A DNA stretch of 64,000 nucleotides from positions 1-64,000 of the forward strand of contig JAEUPJ010000020.1 of assembly GCA_016790285.1 (NCBI GenBank), in the 5' to 3' direction. Below the pieces are notes generated by a model. That model did no database searches, had not been told where the DNA came from, and worked only from the letters and a program-made list of their open reading frames with translations. Positions 38,130 to 47,110 of this stretch are shown here, piece after piece. Each line of letters begins with the position of its first letter. Within the stretch, counting starts at the first letter, position 1. A program made the position numbers and the translations under genes. The stretch is from Roseateles sp. (GTDB lineage Bacteria; Pseudomonadota; Gammaproteobacteria; Burkholderiales; Burkholderiaceae_C).

Positions 38130-41100
38130 TCAGCGCGGGCTGCGGATCGTGAAACCGACTGTGTAGCGGCGGCCGTTGTAGCTGTCGGAGTAAATGCTCG
38201 GGATCCCGTCTGCGTAGTCCTGGTAGCCGCCCGTGTTGGACTGGCCGCGCTCACCGGTCAGGTTGCGCGCGTCGGCAAAGATCTCCAGGCCGTTCTTGAA
38301 CTTGTAGGAAAGCTTGGCGTCGACGAAGGCGGTGCGCGGCGCCCAGATCGGCGCGCCCGGGTTGTAGGGCAGGCGCCAGTTGATCGTGCCGATGGAGGGA
38401 TAGTTGTTGACCGCGATCGAGCTGTTGGCCGCACCCGGCGTAAAGCTCAGGTAGCGCTTGGCCACCACTTGCATGGCAACGCGCGCCTGGAAGCCGCCGT
38501 CGTCGTACCACAGCGAGGCGTTCCACGAGTACTTCGGCGCGCCCGCGACCGGCATCACGTCACCACTGATCAGGTCCAGCACGGGCTGGCCCTGCGTGGA
38601 CTTGGCCTTGGTGAAGTTGGCGTCCAGACCCGTGTACCGCAGCACCGATGGCAAGAACGTGAAGGCCGTCTTCATGCTGAACTCGATCCCCTTGCGAGTG
38701 GCGGCCGGCTGGTTGTCCCAGGTGGTGTAGCTGAACTCAGCGTCGGCCAGGGGCTTGCCGGTGAACGGGTCGATGGCAGTGCTGTCCTTGAACAACTTGA
38801 CGTCGTTGCGCGAGGTGATGAGCGTCGGTGCACCGATCAGGCCGCGTTGCTTGTAGTACGCGACCGAGAACATCGTGTCGCGGTTGGCGAACCATTCCAG
38901 CGACAGGTTGTGGTTGACGTTGGTCTGGGGCTTGAGCGCCGGGTTGCCGAAGCGGCCGCAACCCTGGTCGGCTTCTGTGCCATCGTCCTCGGACGTGCCG
39001 GTGACGAATTCGTACACGTTGCACGTCCCCTCGGGCAGCAACTTGGAGATGGGCGGTCGGGCAATGGTCTTGCCGACGCTGTAGCGCAGGACCAGCTTGT
39101 CAGGGACGGGCCACAGCGCCAGGTTCAGCGAGGGCATCACATCCGTGGTGCTGTCCTTGACGGAGGTGTTCATGGTCTGCGTGTAGGCTTGCAGGCCGTT
39201 GGCGTTGTAGGGGTCCGCGGGATTGAAGCTCGCCGGGTTGATGCGGTTCGAGCGGACGGTCACATAGCCGGTGCCTTCCACATCCGTCCTGACGATTCGC
39301 ACCCCGAAATTGCCTGCGATCTCCATGCCGAAGGGCAGCGACCAGTTGGTGAACGGCACACGATCAACCTCGAAATCGGTCATCAGGTAGCCAGCCGTCA
39401 CCTTCTCGCTCGCACGGCTGACCGGCATGTCGTAGACCTTGCCGTCGGTGGCCGTGCACTGGCGGAAGCAGTCCAGGCGTACGGGCACGCCCGCGATGCT
39501 GAAGAGTTTGTCGATGTCGATCTGGTTCCAGCCATTGAGCAGTGTGTCGGGCCGGTCCTTGGCGCCTGAGTAGAACTGGCTCGCCGGCGCCAGCGTCATG
39601 GTCTGGCGGATGAGGTCTTCATACTGCGCGCGCGTCAGCGTGGTGGTGCCGGCAATGTTGGAGCCGGTGCCCGCGTTGAGGAACTTGCTGGGCACATAGC
39701 CAGCCGGTTCGCAGGGCCTGCCGCCGGCTGCCAGTGACCCGGGCGTGTTCTCGCAACCGACGACCGTCCAGCGCGTATTGACCTGCGGCATGATGACGGC
39801 CGGCACATAGCCCGCCGTGCCGAACGTGCCAACCGCCTCCTTGATGGTGCCGCCGCCGCCGTTCCAGAAGTTGCTCAGGTTGTTGCGGATCTGAACGCCG
39901 GCCTTGAGCGAAGTCAGGAAGGGCACCTTCTCGACGAGGTTGTAGGTGAGGTCGAGCTTGCCCTGCTTCTCGGAGTTCTCACTGTCGTACGAGCGGATGA
40001 CCTGCAGCAGCGTGCTGTTGGTGTACTGCGCGGATTGCGCCGCCGTGTAGGCCGGCGTGGCGATCGGGTTGTTCGCGGACAGGTCGGTCTTGGCGTAGGA
40101 AATGGCCGGGTTCAGCGTCGCATACCGGCCAAAGTTGAGTTGGTCGTTCTGACTCCCGTCGGGCAGCGAGAACGCCCAGAGACCGTTGGGCTGGATCGCG
40201 AAGTTGCCGATGCCGTAGTTGTAGCCGAACGAGGCGCGACGGTCGTAGCGCATCGCAGTCGACTTGGTGTAGCCGACCATGAGTTGCGCCTTCAAACGGT
40301 CACTCTTGTACTCGCCACCGGCAATGAGCGTCTTCGTGTCGGTGTCAATCGTGCTGAAGATGGTGTCCGTGCTGTAGCTGCCGTTGTCGACCGAGTAGCT
40401 GGTCACGTGGTGTGAGGAGTCCACCGTGTAGCCGGGCAGGATGGTCGTCATCGCCCCGGACATCAGCGGCCGGGTGATGCCGTTGTTGGCCGTGGCCAAG
40501 GGGAAGGAATAGGTGCCAGGCAGCGTCATGCCAGAGGCGCCCGGGGTGATCGTGCGGACGCCCGTCGTGAGGTTGTCGGTGAAGAACGTGTTGAACTGGG
40601 GCGTGCTGCCCACACCGAGGAAGCCCACGGTGTCGTCGACATGGCGCTTGGCGACAGCCAGCTTGGTGTAGACGGTGAGCGCGTCGTTGACCTTGAAGTC
40701 GAAGCGGATGTCTGCGTTGTCGCGGCGGTCATCCTGGCCGCGCAGGTTGTAGCGGATGCCACCTGCATTGGACGGGTGGTAGTCGTTCCACTGGTTCAGG
40801 CAGGTCATCTGCTCTGAATTGCGTTGGTTGATCGCGGCATTGACGGTCGCGTTGCGCGAGCCTGGCGTGATGGCGGCGATCTGCGCCGCAGTCAGGTTCG
40901 GGAATGCGGTGAAGCAGTCCGCCTTGGTCTTTGCGGCAGCCGACTTGTTCAGGAGTTCCAGCGGCGTGGCGGCATTGAAAGTCCCGCCCGCGATCAGCGG
41001 CGAAGCCAGGAACGTCGTCTGCGCTGACGGGTCAGCCAGGTTCAGCGTGTTCGGGTTGAACGCGAAGGTCTTCTCGGGCGAATTGTCGAAATCAGCGAGG

Positions 41101-41933
41101 CGCAGCAGGCCCTGCTGGTTGTTGGTGCCCCCCTGAGAGATCGAGTGGCTCTCACTCAGCGTTCGTGCCTTGCTCCAGTTGAGGAGCACGCCCAGCTTCT
41201 TGTCGAGGAACTTGTCGGCCAGGATCACGTTGTAGCGAGGCGTGGTCTTCTTGACCAGGTCGCTCTGCGTGGCTTCGGCCTTGAGCATGTAGTAGGGCTT
41301 GTCGAAGTCCAGGCCTGTGCGGGTCTGGATGAGGATGCCGCCGCCCAACGAGCCTTCGGTCATCGCCGCAGTGGAGCCCTTGATGACGTCGACGCTCTTG
41401 ATCAAGTCGGCGGGCAGTTCGCGGAACTCGGTGCCGCGGCCGTCGCCGCCTTCGGCGCCCCGGCCTAGCAAGTTGGTGCCGGCGCCTGAGTTGACGCCCA
41501 TGCCGTCGAGCTCTACTCGGGTCAGCTCCGGACCATTGCCGCGGATCGACACGGTGACACCCTCGCCGTAGTCGCCCCGGTCCAGCGCCACGCCGGCGAT
41601 GCGCGAAATGGCCTCGCCAATGTTGCGGTCCGGGAAAGCGCCCACGTCCTCGGCGACGATGGAATCCTGAGCCGTCGCTGAGTTCTTCTTGCGGCTGATG
41701 GCCGATTGTTGTGACTGGCGCGTGCCGATGACGAGCACTGTCTCCAGCTCCTGCACTGGCGTCGCGGGCTTGCGTGCAGCAGGCTTGGTGTCGTCCTTGG
41801 GAGCCTCGGCCTTGGTGGCATCGGGCCTGCCGGCCTGGGCTGCGGTGTCCTGGGCCAGGGCGGCTTCGTGGGCCCACAGGGCCAGAGCCATGGAAACGGC
41901 GGTTGCCACCGCCGGCTTGCTGAAGTTGTTCAC
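38130..41933 (-). CDS. Large TonB-dependent outer membrane receptor (TIGR01782-like)
   Basis: The 1267-residue receptor is unusually long for this family. It starts at GTG 41931-41933 behind a ggagag site. There is a signal peptide (about 1-27), a Lys/Ala-rich spacer, a TonB-box-like ETVLVIG near residue 63 and a plug (about 75-215) with AFPDRNIGEAISRIAGVALDR and VSIRGNGPELTRVELDGMGVN, the Xanthomonas/Caulobacter type plug. The large barrel has several Cys pairs in extracellular loops (for example CENT...GRPC and CFRQC) and a C-terminal YTVGFTI strand. Relatives import oligosaccharides and other nutrients. The substrate here is unknown. The 251 bases upstream, to rsh, contain its promoter region. 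Confidence 0.9.
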   Translation of the reverse strand: MNNFSKPAVATAVSMALALWAHEAALAQDTAAQAGRPDATKAEAPKDDTKPAARKPATPVQELETVLVIGTRQSQQSAISRKKNSATAQDSIVAEDVGAFPDRNIGEAISRIAGVALDRGDYGEGVTVSIRGNGPELTRVELDGMGVNSGAGTNLLGRGAEGGDGRGTEFRELPADLIKSVDVIKGSTAAMTEGSLGGGILIQTRTGLDFDKPYYMLKAEATQSDLVKKTTPRYNVILADKFLDKKLGVLLNWSKARTLSESHSISQGGTNNQQGLLRLADFDNSPEKTFAFNPNTLNLADPSAQTTFLASPLIAGGTFNAATPLELLNKSAAAKTKADCFTAFPNLTAAQIAAITPGSRNATVNAAINQRNSEQMTCLNQWNDYHPSNAGGIRYNLRGQDDRRDNADIRFDFKVNDALTVYTKLAVAKRHVDDTVGFLGVGSTPQFNTFFTDNLTTGVRTITPGASGMTLPGTYSFPLATANNGITRPLMSGAMTTILPGYTVDSSHHVTSYSVDNGSYSTDTIFSTIDTDTKTLIAGGEYKSDRLKAQLMVGYTKSTAMRYDRRASFGYNYGIGNFAIQPNGLWAFSLPDGSQNDQLNFGRYATLNPAISYAKTDLSANNPIATPAYTAAQSAQYTNSTLLQVIRSYDSENSEKQGKLDLTYNLVEKVPFLTSLKAGVQIRNNLSNFWNGGGGTIKEAVGTFGTAGYVPAVIMPQVNTRWTVVGCENTPGSLAAGGRPCEPAGYVPSKFLNAGTGSNIAGTTTLTRAQYEDLIRQTMTLAPASQFYSGAKDRPDTLLNGWNQIDIDKLFSIAGVPVRLDCFRQCTATDGKVYDMPVSRASEKVTAGYLMTDFEVDRVPFTNWSLPFGMEIAGNFGVRIVRTDVEGTGYVTVRSNRINPASFNPADPYNANGLQAYTQTMNTSVKDSTTDVMPSLNLALWPVPDKLVLRYSVGKTIARPPISKLLPEGTCNVYEFVTGTSEDDGTEADQGCGRFGNPALKPQTNVNHNLSLEWFANRDTMFSVAYYKQRGLIGAPTLITSRNDVKLFKDSTAIDPFTGKPLADAEFSYTTWDNQPAATRKGIEFSMKTAFTFLPSVLRYTGLDANFTKAKSTQGQPVLDLISGDVMPVAGAPKYSWNASLWYDDGGFQARVAMQVVAKRYLSFTPGAANSSIAVNNYPSIGTINWRLPYNPGAPIWAPRTAFVDAKLSYKFKNGLEIFADARNLTGERGQSNTGGYQDYADGIPSIYSDSYNGRRYTVGFTIRSPR

Positions 41934-42184
41934 GCGTCTCTCTCCGGGCGCCGGTCGATCCGGCTTGTCTTGGGTCAGGCCAGGGCCAGTCGGAGAGGGC
42001 GTCACGCCGCTCCTGCAGGCCGCGGCGCGACGTTAAGCAGGGGCTGTAACCGGGAGAAATTCGTTTTGGCCGGTTTGCTATCCCGAAAAGAAATACCGAC
42101 CCCGGAAACAATGGTTAACCCGGGGAATCGAACAGAAACACTCACGGCCGTGAGCGGCCGCGGGCCTGCCAGCGCACCGGGGCG

Positions 42185-44443
42185 CTAGGGTTTGACGCGC
42201 CAGACCCGCTGCACCGGCGCAGTACGGCGCAGCACGCGCAGCACGTCGGCCAGGTGCAGCCGGTCGCGCACGGCGATCAGCAGCGTCATCTCGGCCGTTT
42301 CGCGCAACTGGGCCTCGTCGGTCATCGAGATGTGGGTGATGTCGGCCTCGGCCTGGGCCACGGCCTGCGCCACCTGGGCGAGCACGCCCTTGCCGTTGGT
42401 CATCAGCAGCGCGATGCCGGCCTCGAAGCTGCGCGTGAGCTCTTCGGCCCATTCAACCTGGATCCAGTGCTCGCTGTCGCGCTGGAACAGTCGCCGGCCG
42501 ACGGCGCACTCGCAGGTGTGCACGATCAGGCCTTCACCACGCCCGAGGTAGCCGCGCACCTCGTCGCCCGGGATCGGGCGGCAGCAGGTGGCCAGCTGCA
42601 CGGAGGCGCCTTCGCTGCCGTCCAGCGTGACACTGCCTTGGTGGATGGGGGCCTCGGTGAACCGCCCCAGCGTGAGCGCGAGGGCGTCGGGCTTCTGGCC
42701 CTGCTCGGCCATCAACCGCGCCAGCTTCTTGGCGATGATGGTGGCGATCTTGCGGCCAGCGCCGATATCCACGAGCAGCTGCTCGGTGCCGGCGCTGCCG
42801 GCCCAGGCCGCCAGGTCGTGCCAGATCGGCGCCGCGGGGTCGTCCACCTCCAGGCTCGGCAGCCCCAGGCCCTCGATGCGCATGGCCTGCGCCAGCATCT
42901 TCTGGCCCAGTTCGCGCGACTCCTCCTGCTCCAGGTCCTTGAGGTAGTGGCGGATCTTGGAGCGCGCACGGCCGGTGCGCACGAAGCTCAGCCACGCCGG
43001 GTTGGGGCTGGCGCCGGGCGCGGTGATGATCTCGACGATGTCGCCGCTCTTGAGCTCGGCCCGCAAGGGGACAGCCTCGCCATTGACCTGCGCGGCCACG
43101 CAGTGGTCCCCGACGTCGGAGTGGATGGCGTAGGCGAAGTCCACGGGTGTCGCGCCCTTGGGCAGCGCCATGATCTTGGACTTGGGCGTGAAGACGTAGA
43201 TCGCGTCGGGGAAGAGGTCGATCTTGACGTGCTCGAGGAACTCGTTGGCGTCGCGGGTCTCGTCCTGGATGTCGATGAGGCTCTGCAGCCAGCGCGCGTT
43301 GGCTTGCTGGGCGATCAGCGCCGAGGACGATTGCTTGCCACGGCTCTTGTAGATCCAGTGCGCGGCCACGCCTTGCTCGGCGATCTGGTGCATGCCCTCG
43401 GTGCGCAGCTGGAACTCCAGCGGTGTGGCCAGCGGCCCCATCAGCGTCGTGTGCAGGGACTGGTAGCCGTTGTCCTTGGGGGTCGCGATGTAGTCCTTGA
43501 ATCGGCCCGCCTGGGGTTTGTAGAGCTGGTGCAGCACGCCCAGCGCCGTGTAGCACTGCAGCGGCTCCTCGGTCAGGATCCGAAAGCCGAAGATGTCGCT
43601 GACCTGCGCGAAGGACAAGCCGCCCTTCTCGCGCATCTTCTTGTAGATCGAGTAGACGGTCTTCTCGCGGCCCTGCACCTCCACCCTCAGGCTCGCCTTG
43701 GCGAAGGCGGCGCGGATCTCGCCCTCGATGCGCGACACCAGGTCGCGCCGGTTGCCCCGCGCCTTGGACACCGCCTTGGACAGCGACGCATAGCGCCAGG
43801 GGTGGAAGTACTGGAAGGACAGGTCCTGCAGTTCGCGGAAAGTCTGGTTCAGGCCCAGCCGGTGCGCGATGGGGGCATAGATGTCGAACGTTTCGCGCGC
43901 GATGCGCCGGGCCTTGTGCGGCGCCATGGCGCCCATCGTGCGCATGTTGTGCAGCCGGTCGGCCAGCTTGATGAGGATGACGCGCAGGTCGCGCGCCATG
44001 GCCAGCAGCATCTTGCGGAAGGACTCGGCCTGCGATTCCTCCTTGGTGGAGAACTGCAGCTTGTCGAGCTTGGTGAGGCCGTCGACGAGGTCTGCCGTGG
44101 TCGCGTCGAACTTCTCGATCAGCTCAGCCTTGGAGACGCCACAGTCCTCGACGACGTCGTGCATCAGTGCGGCCATGAGGGCCTGGGCGTCCAGCCGCCA
44201 TTCGGCGCAGATACCTGCTACCGCAATGGGGTGGGTGATGTAGGGCTCGCCTGTCGCGCGCTTCTGGCCCAGGTGGGCCTCGTCGGCGAACTTGTAAGCC
44301 TCGCGCACCCGTTTGACCTCGGCCTTGCTCAGGTAGCCGAGCTTGGGGGCGAGGGCGTCGAAGGAGGCCGCCTCGGCCTGCGTGGGCGGCGCCGGCTGGC
44401 GCAGACCCGGCAGGAACCAGGCGGTGAGGGAGCGTTGGGCCAT
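42185..44443 (-). CDS. spoT: Bifunctional (p)ppGpp synthetase/hydrolase (Rel/SpoT)
   Basis: This enzyme makes and breaks the stringent-response alarmone (p)ppGpp. The 752-residue protein keeps the hydrolase HD domain (His71, HD at 95-96 and ED at 99-100 in MHDVVEDCG, LADRLHNMRTM near 163-173). It also has a synthetase domain (about 235-360, with GRFKDYIATPKDNGYQSLHTT in pieces), TGS (about 400-465, VFTPKSKIMALPKGATPVDFAY), a conserved Cys/helical region (CCRPIPGDE) and a C-terminal ACT domain (about 675-750). Both active sites look intact. A strong terminator separates it from rpoZ upstream. Confidence 0.96.
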   Translation of the reverse strand: MAQRSLTAWFLPGLRQPAPPTQAEAASFDALAPKLGYLSKAEVKRVREAYKFADEAHLGQKRATGEPYITHPIAVAGICAEWRLDAQALMAALMHDVVEDCGVSKAELIEKFDATTADLVDGLTKLDKLQFSTKEESQAESFRKMLLAMARDLRVILIKLADRLHNMRTMGAMAPHKARRIARETFDIYAPIAHRLGLNQTFRELQDLSFQYFHPWRYASLSKAVSKARGNRRDLVSRIEGEIRAAFAKASLRVEVQGREKTVYSIYKKMREKGGLSFAQVSDIFGFRILTEEPLQCYTALGVLHQLYKPQAGRFKDYIATPKDNGYQSLHTTLMGPLATPLEFQLRTEGMHQIAEQGVAAHWIYKSRGKQSSSALIAQQANARWLQSLIDIQDETRDANEFLEHVKIDLFPDAIYVFTPKSKIMALPKGATPVDFAYAIHSDVGDHCVAAQVNGEAVPLRAELKSGDIVEIITAPGASPNPAWLSFVRTGRARSKIRHYLKDLEQEESRELGQKMLAQAMRIEGLGLPSLEVDDPAAPIWHDLAAWAGSAGTEQLLVDIGAGRKIATIIAKKLARLMAEQGQKPDALALTLGRFTEAPIHQGSVTLDGSEGASVQLATCCRPIPGDEVRGYLGRGEGLIVHTCECAVGRRLFQRDSEHWIQVEWAEELTRSFEAGIALLMTNGKGVLAQVAQAVAQAEADITHISMTDEAQLRETAEMTLLIAVRDRLHLADVLRVLRRTAPVQRVWRVKP

Positions 44444-44465
44444 AAGGCCCCGAATTTATCCGATG

Positions 44466-44509
44466 AAAAAAAGGCGACGGGCGTCCTGGGAGGCCCGGGA
44501 CGCCCGTCG
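44466..44509 (-). terminator. Strong terminator between rpoZ and spoT
   Basis: A perfect 12-bp inverted repeat (cgacgggcgtcc 44475-44486 / ggacgcccgtcg 44498-44509) is followed on the minus strand by CC and seven T (44472 down to 44466). It ends gmk-rpoZ transcription just before spoT, which starts at 44443. Confidence 0.93.
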
Positions 44510-44525
44510 AATTGGGGGAGGGTGC

Positions 44526-44729
44526 TTAGACCGGCACCTTGCGCAGCATCTCGATGCCCACTTCACCGGCGGCGATCTCGCGCAGGGCGGTCACGCCGGG
44601 CTTGTTCTTGCTCTCGATGCGCGGGCTGTGGCCCTGGCTCAGCATGCGAGCCCGGTACGTGGCAGCCAGCACGAGCTGGAAGCGATTCGGGATCTTGGTC
44701 AGGCAGTCTTCGACGGTGATGCGGGCCAT
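44526..44729 (-). CDS. rpoZ: RNA polymerase omega subunit
   Basis: Omega helps fold and latch the beta-prime subunit and is part of the ppGpp site on RNA polymerase. The 67-residue protein starts [21 protein letters not shown], has the conserved [11 protein letters not shown] helix and [21 protein letters not shown] at the C-terminal side, and has the short betaproteobacterial length. It lies between gmk and spoT, linking it to the stringent response by position as well as function. Confidence 0.98.
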   Translation of the reverse strand: MARITVEDCLTKIPNRFQLVLAATYRARMLSQGHSPRIESKNKPGVTALREIAAGEVGIEMLRKVPV

Positions 44730-44762
44730 GGTGTTCCTTGTGAATATCGGTGCGGGGCGCGG

Positions 44763-45383
44763 TCAGGGCAGATCGAGCGCCTGGAAGACAGCCGAACGGT
44801 TTCGGCGCTGAGCCGCGTATTTTAGCCGCTGCGCGTGGACGATGGTCTTCAGGTCGAACACGGCCGTGTCGAACACCGCATTCACGACCACGAAGTCGAA
44901 GTGGCGCGCCTGGGCCACCTCGATGCGGGCGTTGTTCATGCGCTTGGCGATCACCTCGGGCTCGGTGTCCCCCCGGCGGTTCAGGCGCAGGCGGAGTTCG
45001 TCCCAGCTGGGCGGCAGGATGAAGATCAGCACCGCGTAGGGGAAAAGCTGCTTGATCTGCAGGGCGCCCTGGTAATCGATCTCCAGTACGACGTCCTCGC
45101 CATGCTGGAGCCGGTCCTCGATGCCTGCGCGCGACGTGCCGTACAGGTTGCCGTGCACCTCCGCCCATTCGAAGAAGTCCCCGCGGGCCGCCATCGCGCG
45201 GAACTCGTCCGGCGAGATGAACCAGTACTCCCGGCCGTGCTGCTCCTGGCCGCGGGGCGCCCGGGACGTGTGCGAGATGGACACGGCCAGCTTGGCGTCG
45301 ATCTCCAGGAGTGCCTTGACGAGGCTTGACTTGCCCGCCCCACTGGGGGCTGCGACGACGAAGAGATTGCCGGGGTATTCCAT
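44763..45383 (-). CDS. gmk: Guanylate kinase
   Basis: Gmk phosphorylates GMP to GDP. The 206-residue protein has the P-loop [12 protein letters not shown] (residues about 11-22), the GMP-binding [19 protein letters not shown] (about 35-53), [20 protein letters not shown] (about 71-83) and [14 protein letters not shown] (about 98-111). Length is standard. In related genomes yicC lies directly upstream. Here yicC is about 7.6 kb away, beyond the EarP-like gene and fimbrial locus. The 203-base upstream region shows no gene. Confidence 0.98.
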   Translation of the reverse strand: MEYPGNLFVVAAPSGAGKSSLVKALLEIDAKLAVSISHTSRAPRGQEQHGREYWFISPDEFRAMAARGDFFEWAEVHGNLYGTSRAGIEDRLQHGEDVVLEIDYQGALQIKQLFPYAVLIFILPPSWDELRLRLNRRGDTEPEVIAKRMNNARIEVAQARHFDFVVVNAVFDTAVFDLKTIVHAQRLKYAAQRRNRSAVFQALDLP

Positions 45384-45586
45384 GGTGCGCGACGGTGAGG
45401 CGCGAAGGCTTGGTGCCTGGGCTGCCGAAGCGCCCGGCGCCTTGCCTGCGGCCGCGAAAAGGGTAGCGGATGGCCTGGGCAGGCGGGCCGCCGCCGGCCT
45501 GGCGGCCGCACTGCTGCCCGGCGCCGCAAGCCGGTGGGTTCAGGGGTGCAAGTTTATCCGGCGCCCGCCCCCAGCCCTCCGCTGCC

Positions 45587-46726
45587 TCAGACCAGCTCTT
45601 CGCCGGGGACCGTGGGCGAGAACTGCCGCTCCATGGCCTCCTCGCTCGTACCGCTCAAGGCGGCAATCAGCACGTCGATCAAGTCAGGCGCCCGCTTGAC
45701 GCGCAGCGCCACCAGCTCGGACAGCGCCCGCATCTCCTCCCAGCGCGTCATGTAGCAGGTCCAGGCCCATTTCGCGTCGGCACCGGTGGCCAACGCGTCG
45801 AACATCTCGGACACGGTTCGCCGGATGACCGGGGGCGACTTCATCACGTACCAGTCGAAGAAGGCGCCATCGTCCGAGCTCCAAAGGATGGGCGTGCCGC
45901 TCTCGCAGGCGCGGGCAGCGATGTCGCCCTCGGTGGTCATGACCAGATCGCTGGCCCAGATCAGCTCGTCCGTCAGGAACCAGCGCCGCGCTGGCAGTTC
46001 GACGAGCGTAACGGCGCCGTGCCGCATCACGGTGGAGCGATCTTCCGGATAGCTGCTTGCCCAATCGGGCGGACGTTTGTCCATGAACACGCAGACTTCG
46101 CGCGGCCCTGTGGCGAGAGCCTCCACGAGGGACAGCATGGAACGCTTGTTGCGCACGTCGAAGAAGACGGAGAGCTTCCCGTCGGCCAGATCCGAGCGCA
46201 GGCCGAGCGCTTGAAAGAGCCCCTCGCGCATCGCTGGCTTGGTCCAAAGCTTGCGCAGCGTCGTCGCGTTGGGGCGCGACTTGATGTGACCGGCCTTGAA
46301 CGGAGGGTCGCCAAACTGCGCGCGCATCCGGGTGCAGCTGCCCCGCTGTTCAAGCATGACGAGCGGGGTCGTGGCATCCCGGTCGGCGTCATGGGCTACG
46401 ACTTCAACGCAGCGGGTCGGCGTCGGGCCCGCCTCCATTCGCGCCAGATAAACCGCCGGGATCGTCGTGCCGAGAACCTGGATGGCCGTCGGTGCCACAA
46501 CACACAGCTCGGCGAGGCGCCAGTCAGCGATCTCGATACCGTGGTGGGACTGGATCCAGCATGTCGGGTCGAGGTCAGCAACGGCGGCAGCGAGCACGTC
46601 GAGCTGGTCAGTGAAGAGCCGCGCCGCGTAGCCCCTTTGAACTAATCCGTGCGCTAGCTGGTAGCCGAACCAGAGCGACTGGGCGTCGTGGCCCGAGGCA
46701 AAAATGTCCCAGTAGTCAGCATGCAT
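45587..46726 (-). CDS. Divergent EarP-like glycosyltransferase (DUF2331 fold)
   Basis: The 379-residue protein looks like a distant relative of EarP, the enzyme that rhamnosylates an arginine of elongation factor P. Shared layout: N-terminal YWDIFASGHDAQSLWFGYQLAHGL (residues 5-28, in parts) against EarP's WDIFxxxxDNxGDIGVxWRLA; RLFTDQLDVL for RLWVDDLxxL; and C-terminal LTDELIWASDLVMTTEGD with IAARACESGTPILW (251-282) for the LLWACDxNxVRGEDSxVRAxWAGxPFxW block. Asp14 fits the first catalytic Asp, but the GDIG motif is missing and RGEDS is replaced by TEGDI (265-269). No EF-P gene is nearby. Activity is uncertain; it may act on another acceptor. Confidence 0.6.
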   Translation of the reverse strand: MHADYWDIFASGHDAQSLWFGYQLAHGLVQRGYAARLFTDQLDVLAAAVADLDPTCWIQSHHGIEIADWRLAELCVVAPTAIQVLGTTIPAVYLARMEAGPTPTRCVEVVAHDADRDATTPLVMLEQRGSCTRMRAQFGDPPFKAGHIKSRPNATTLRKLWTKPAMREGLFQALGLRSDLADGKLSVFFDVRNKRSMLSLVEALATGPREVCVFMDKRPPDWASSYPEDRSTVMRHGAVTLVELPARRWFLTDELIWASDLVMTTEGDIAARACESGTPILWSSDDGAFFDWYVMKSPPVIRRTVSEMFDALATGADAKWAWTCYMTRWEEMRALSELVALRVKRAPDLIDVLIAALSGTSEEAMERQFSPTVPGEELV

Positions 46727-47110
46727 GGCGAAAACCTCATGTCCTTGGCGGTGCCAACGAGCCGCTGGGACTCGTCGTGACGTTCACCCTGGGAGGGCTA
46801 TCCCCCAAGGCATGACCCAAGGCTAGGCGCGGGGGCGGGTGGGTCGTGCCTTTTGCGACCAAGGGGTTCGTTCATGGAACGAAGGGAGCCGGAGGCAGAG
46901 CAGGGCGCACCGTCTTGCACGGAGCTTCAGTCAACGTGGTGCAGCCGCCGTGCCGAAGTGCAGTCTTGGAAACGGCTGGGTGTGAGCAACGTCGCGTTGC
47001 AGAATTGAAAGGAAACTGGCGCTAACTGCCGAGGGCAATCAGCGCCAGTGTTCAATGGAACTGCCCCGGAAAGGCGGGCTTTCGCCACGCCTCAGGGCAT
47101 TCAGCGGTGG
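46727..47110. other. Intergenic region upstream of the EarP-like gene
   Basis: These 384 bases contain no gene I can support. They hold the upstream region of the EarP-like gene (minus strand), a perfect palindrome ttcgttc-atg-gaacgaa at 46867-46883 that looks like a regulator site or small hairpin, and the terminator of the minus-strand pilin gene at 47006-47049. Confidence 0.6.
47006..47049 (-). terminator. Terminator of the minus-strand pilin gene
   Basis: A 9-bp inverted repeat actggcgct (47015-47023) / agcgccagt (47041-47049) is followed on the minus strand by a T/C-rich tract (TTTCCTTTC). It lies 62 bases past the pilin stop codon. Confidence 0.8.

Noticed and set aside
46867..46883. 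LexA (SOS) box
   Set aside because: The arms resemble GTTC/GAAC, but in the opposite order to the known GAAC-N4-GTTC box, and betaproteobacterial LexA uses CTGT-N8-ACAG.
46727..47110. Short open frames in the gap as small genes
   Set aside because: None has a ribosome-binding site together with a plausible protein composition.
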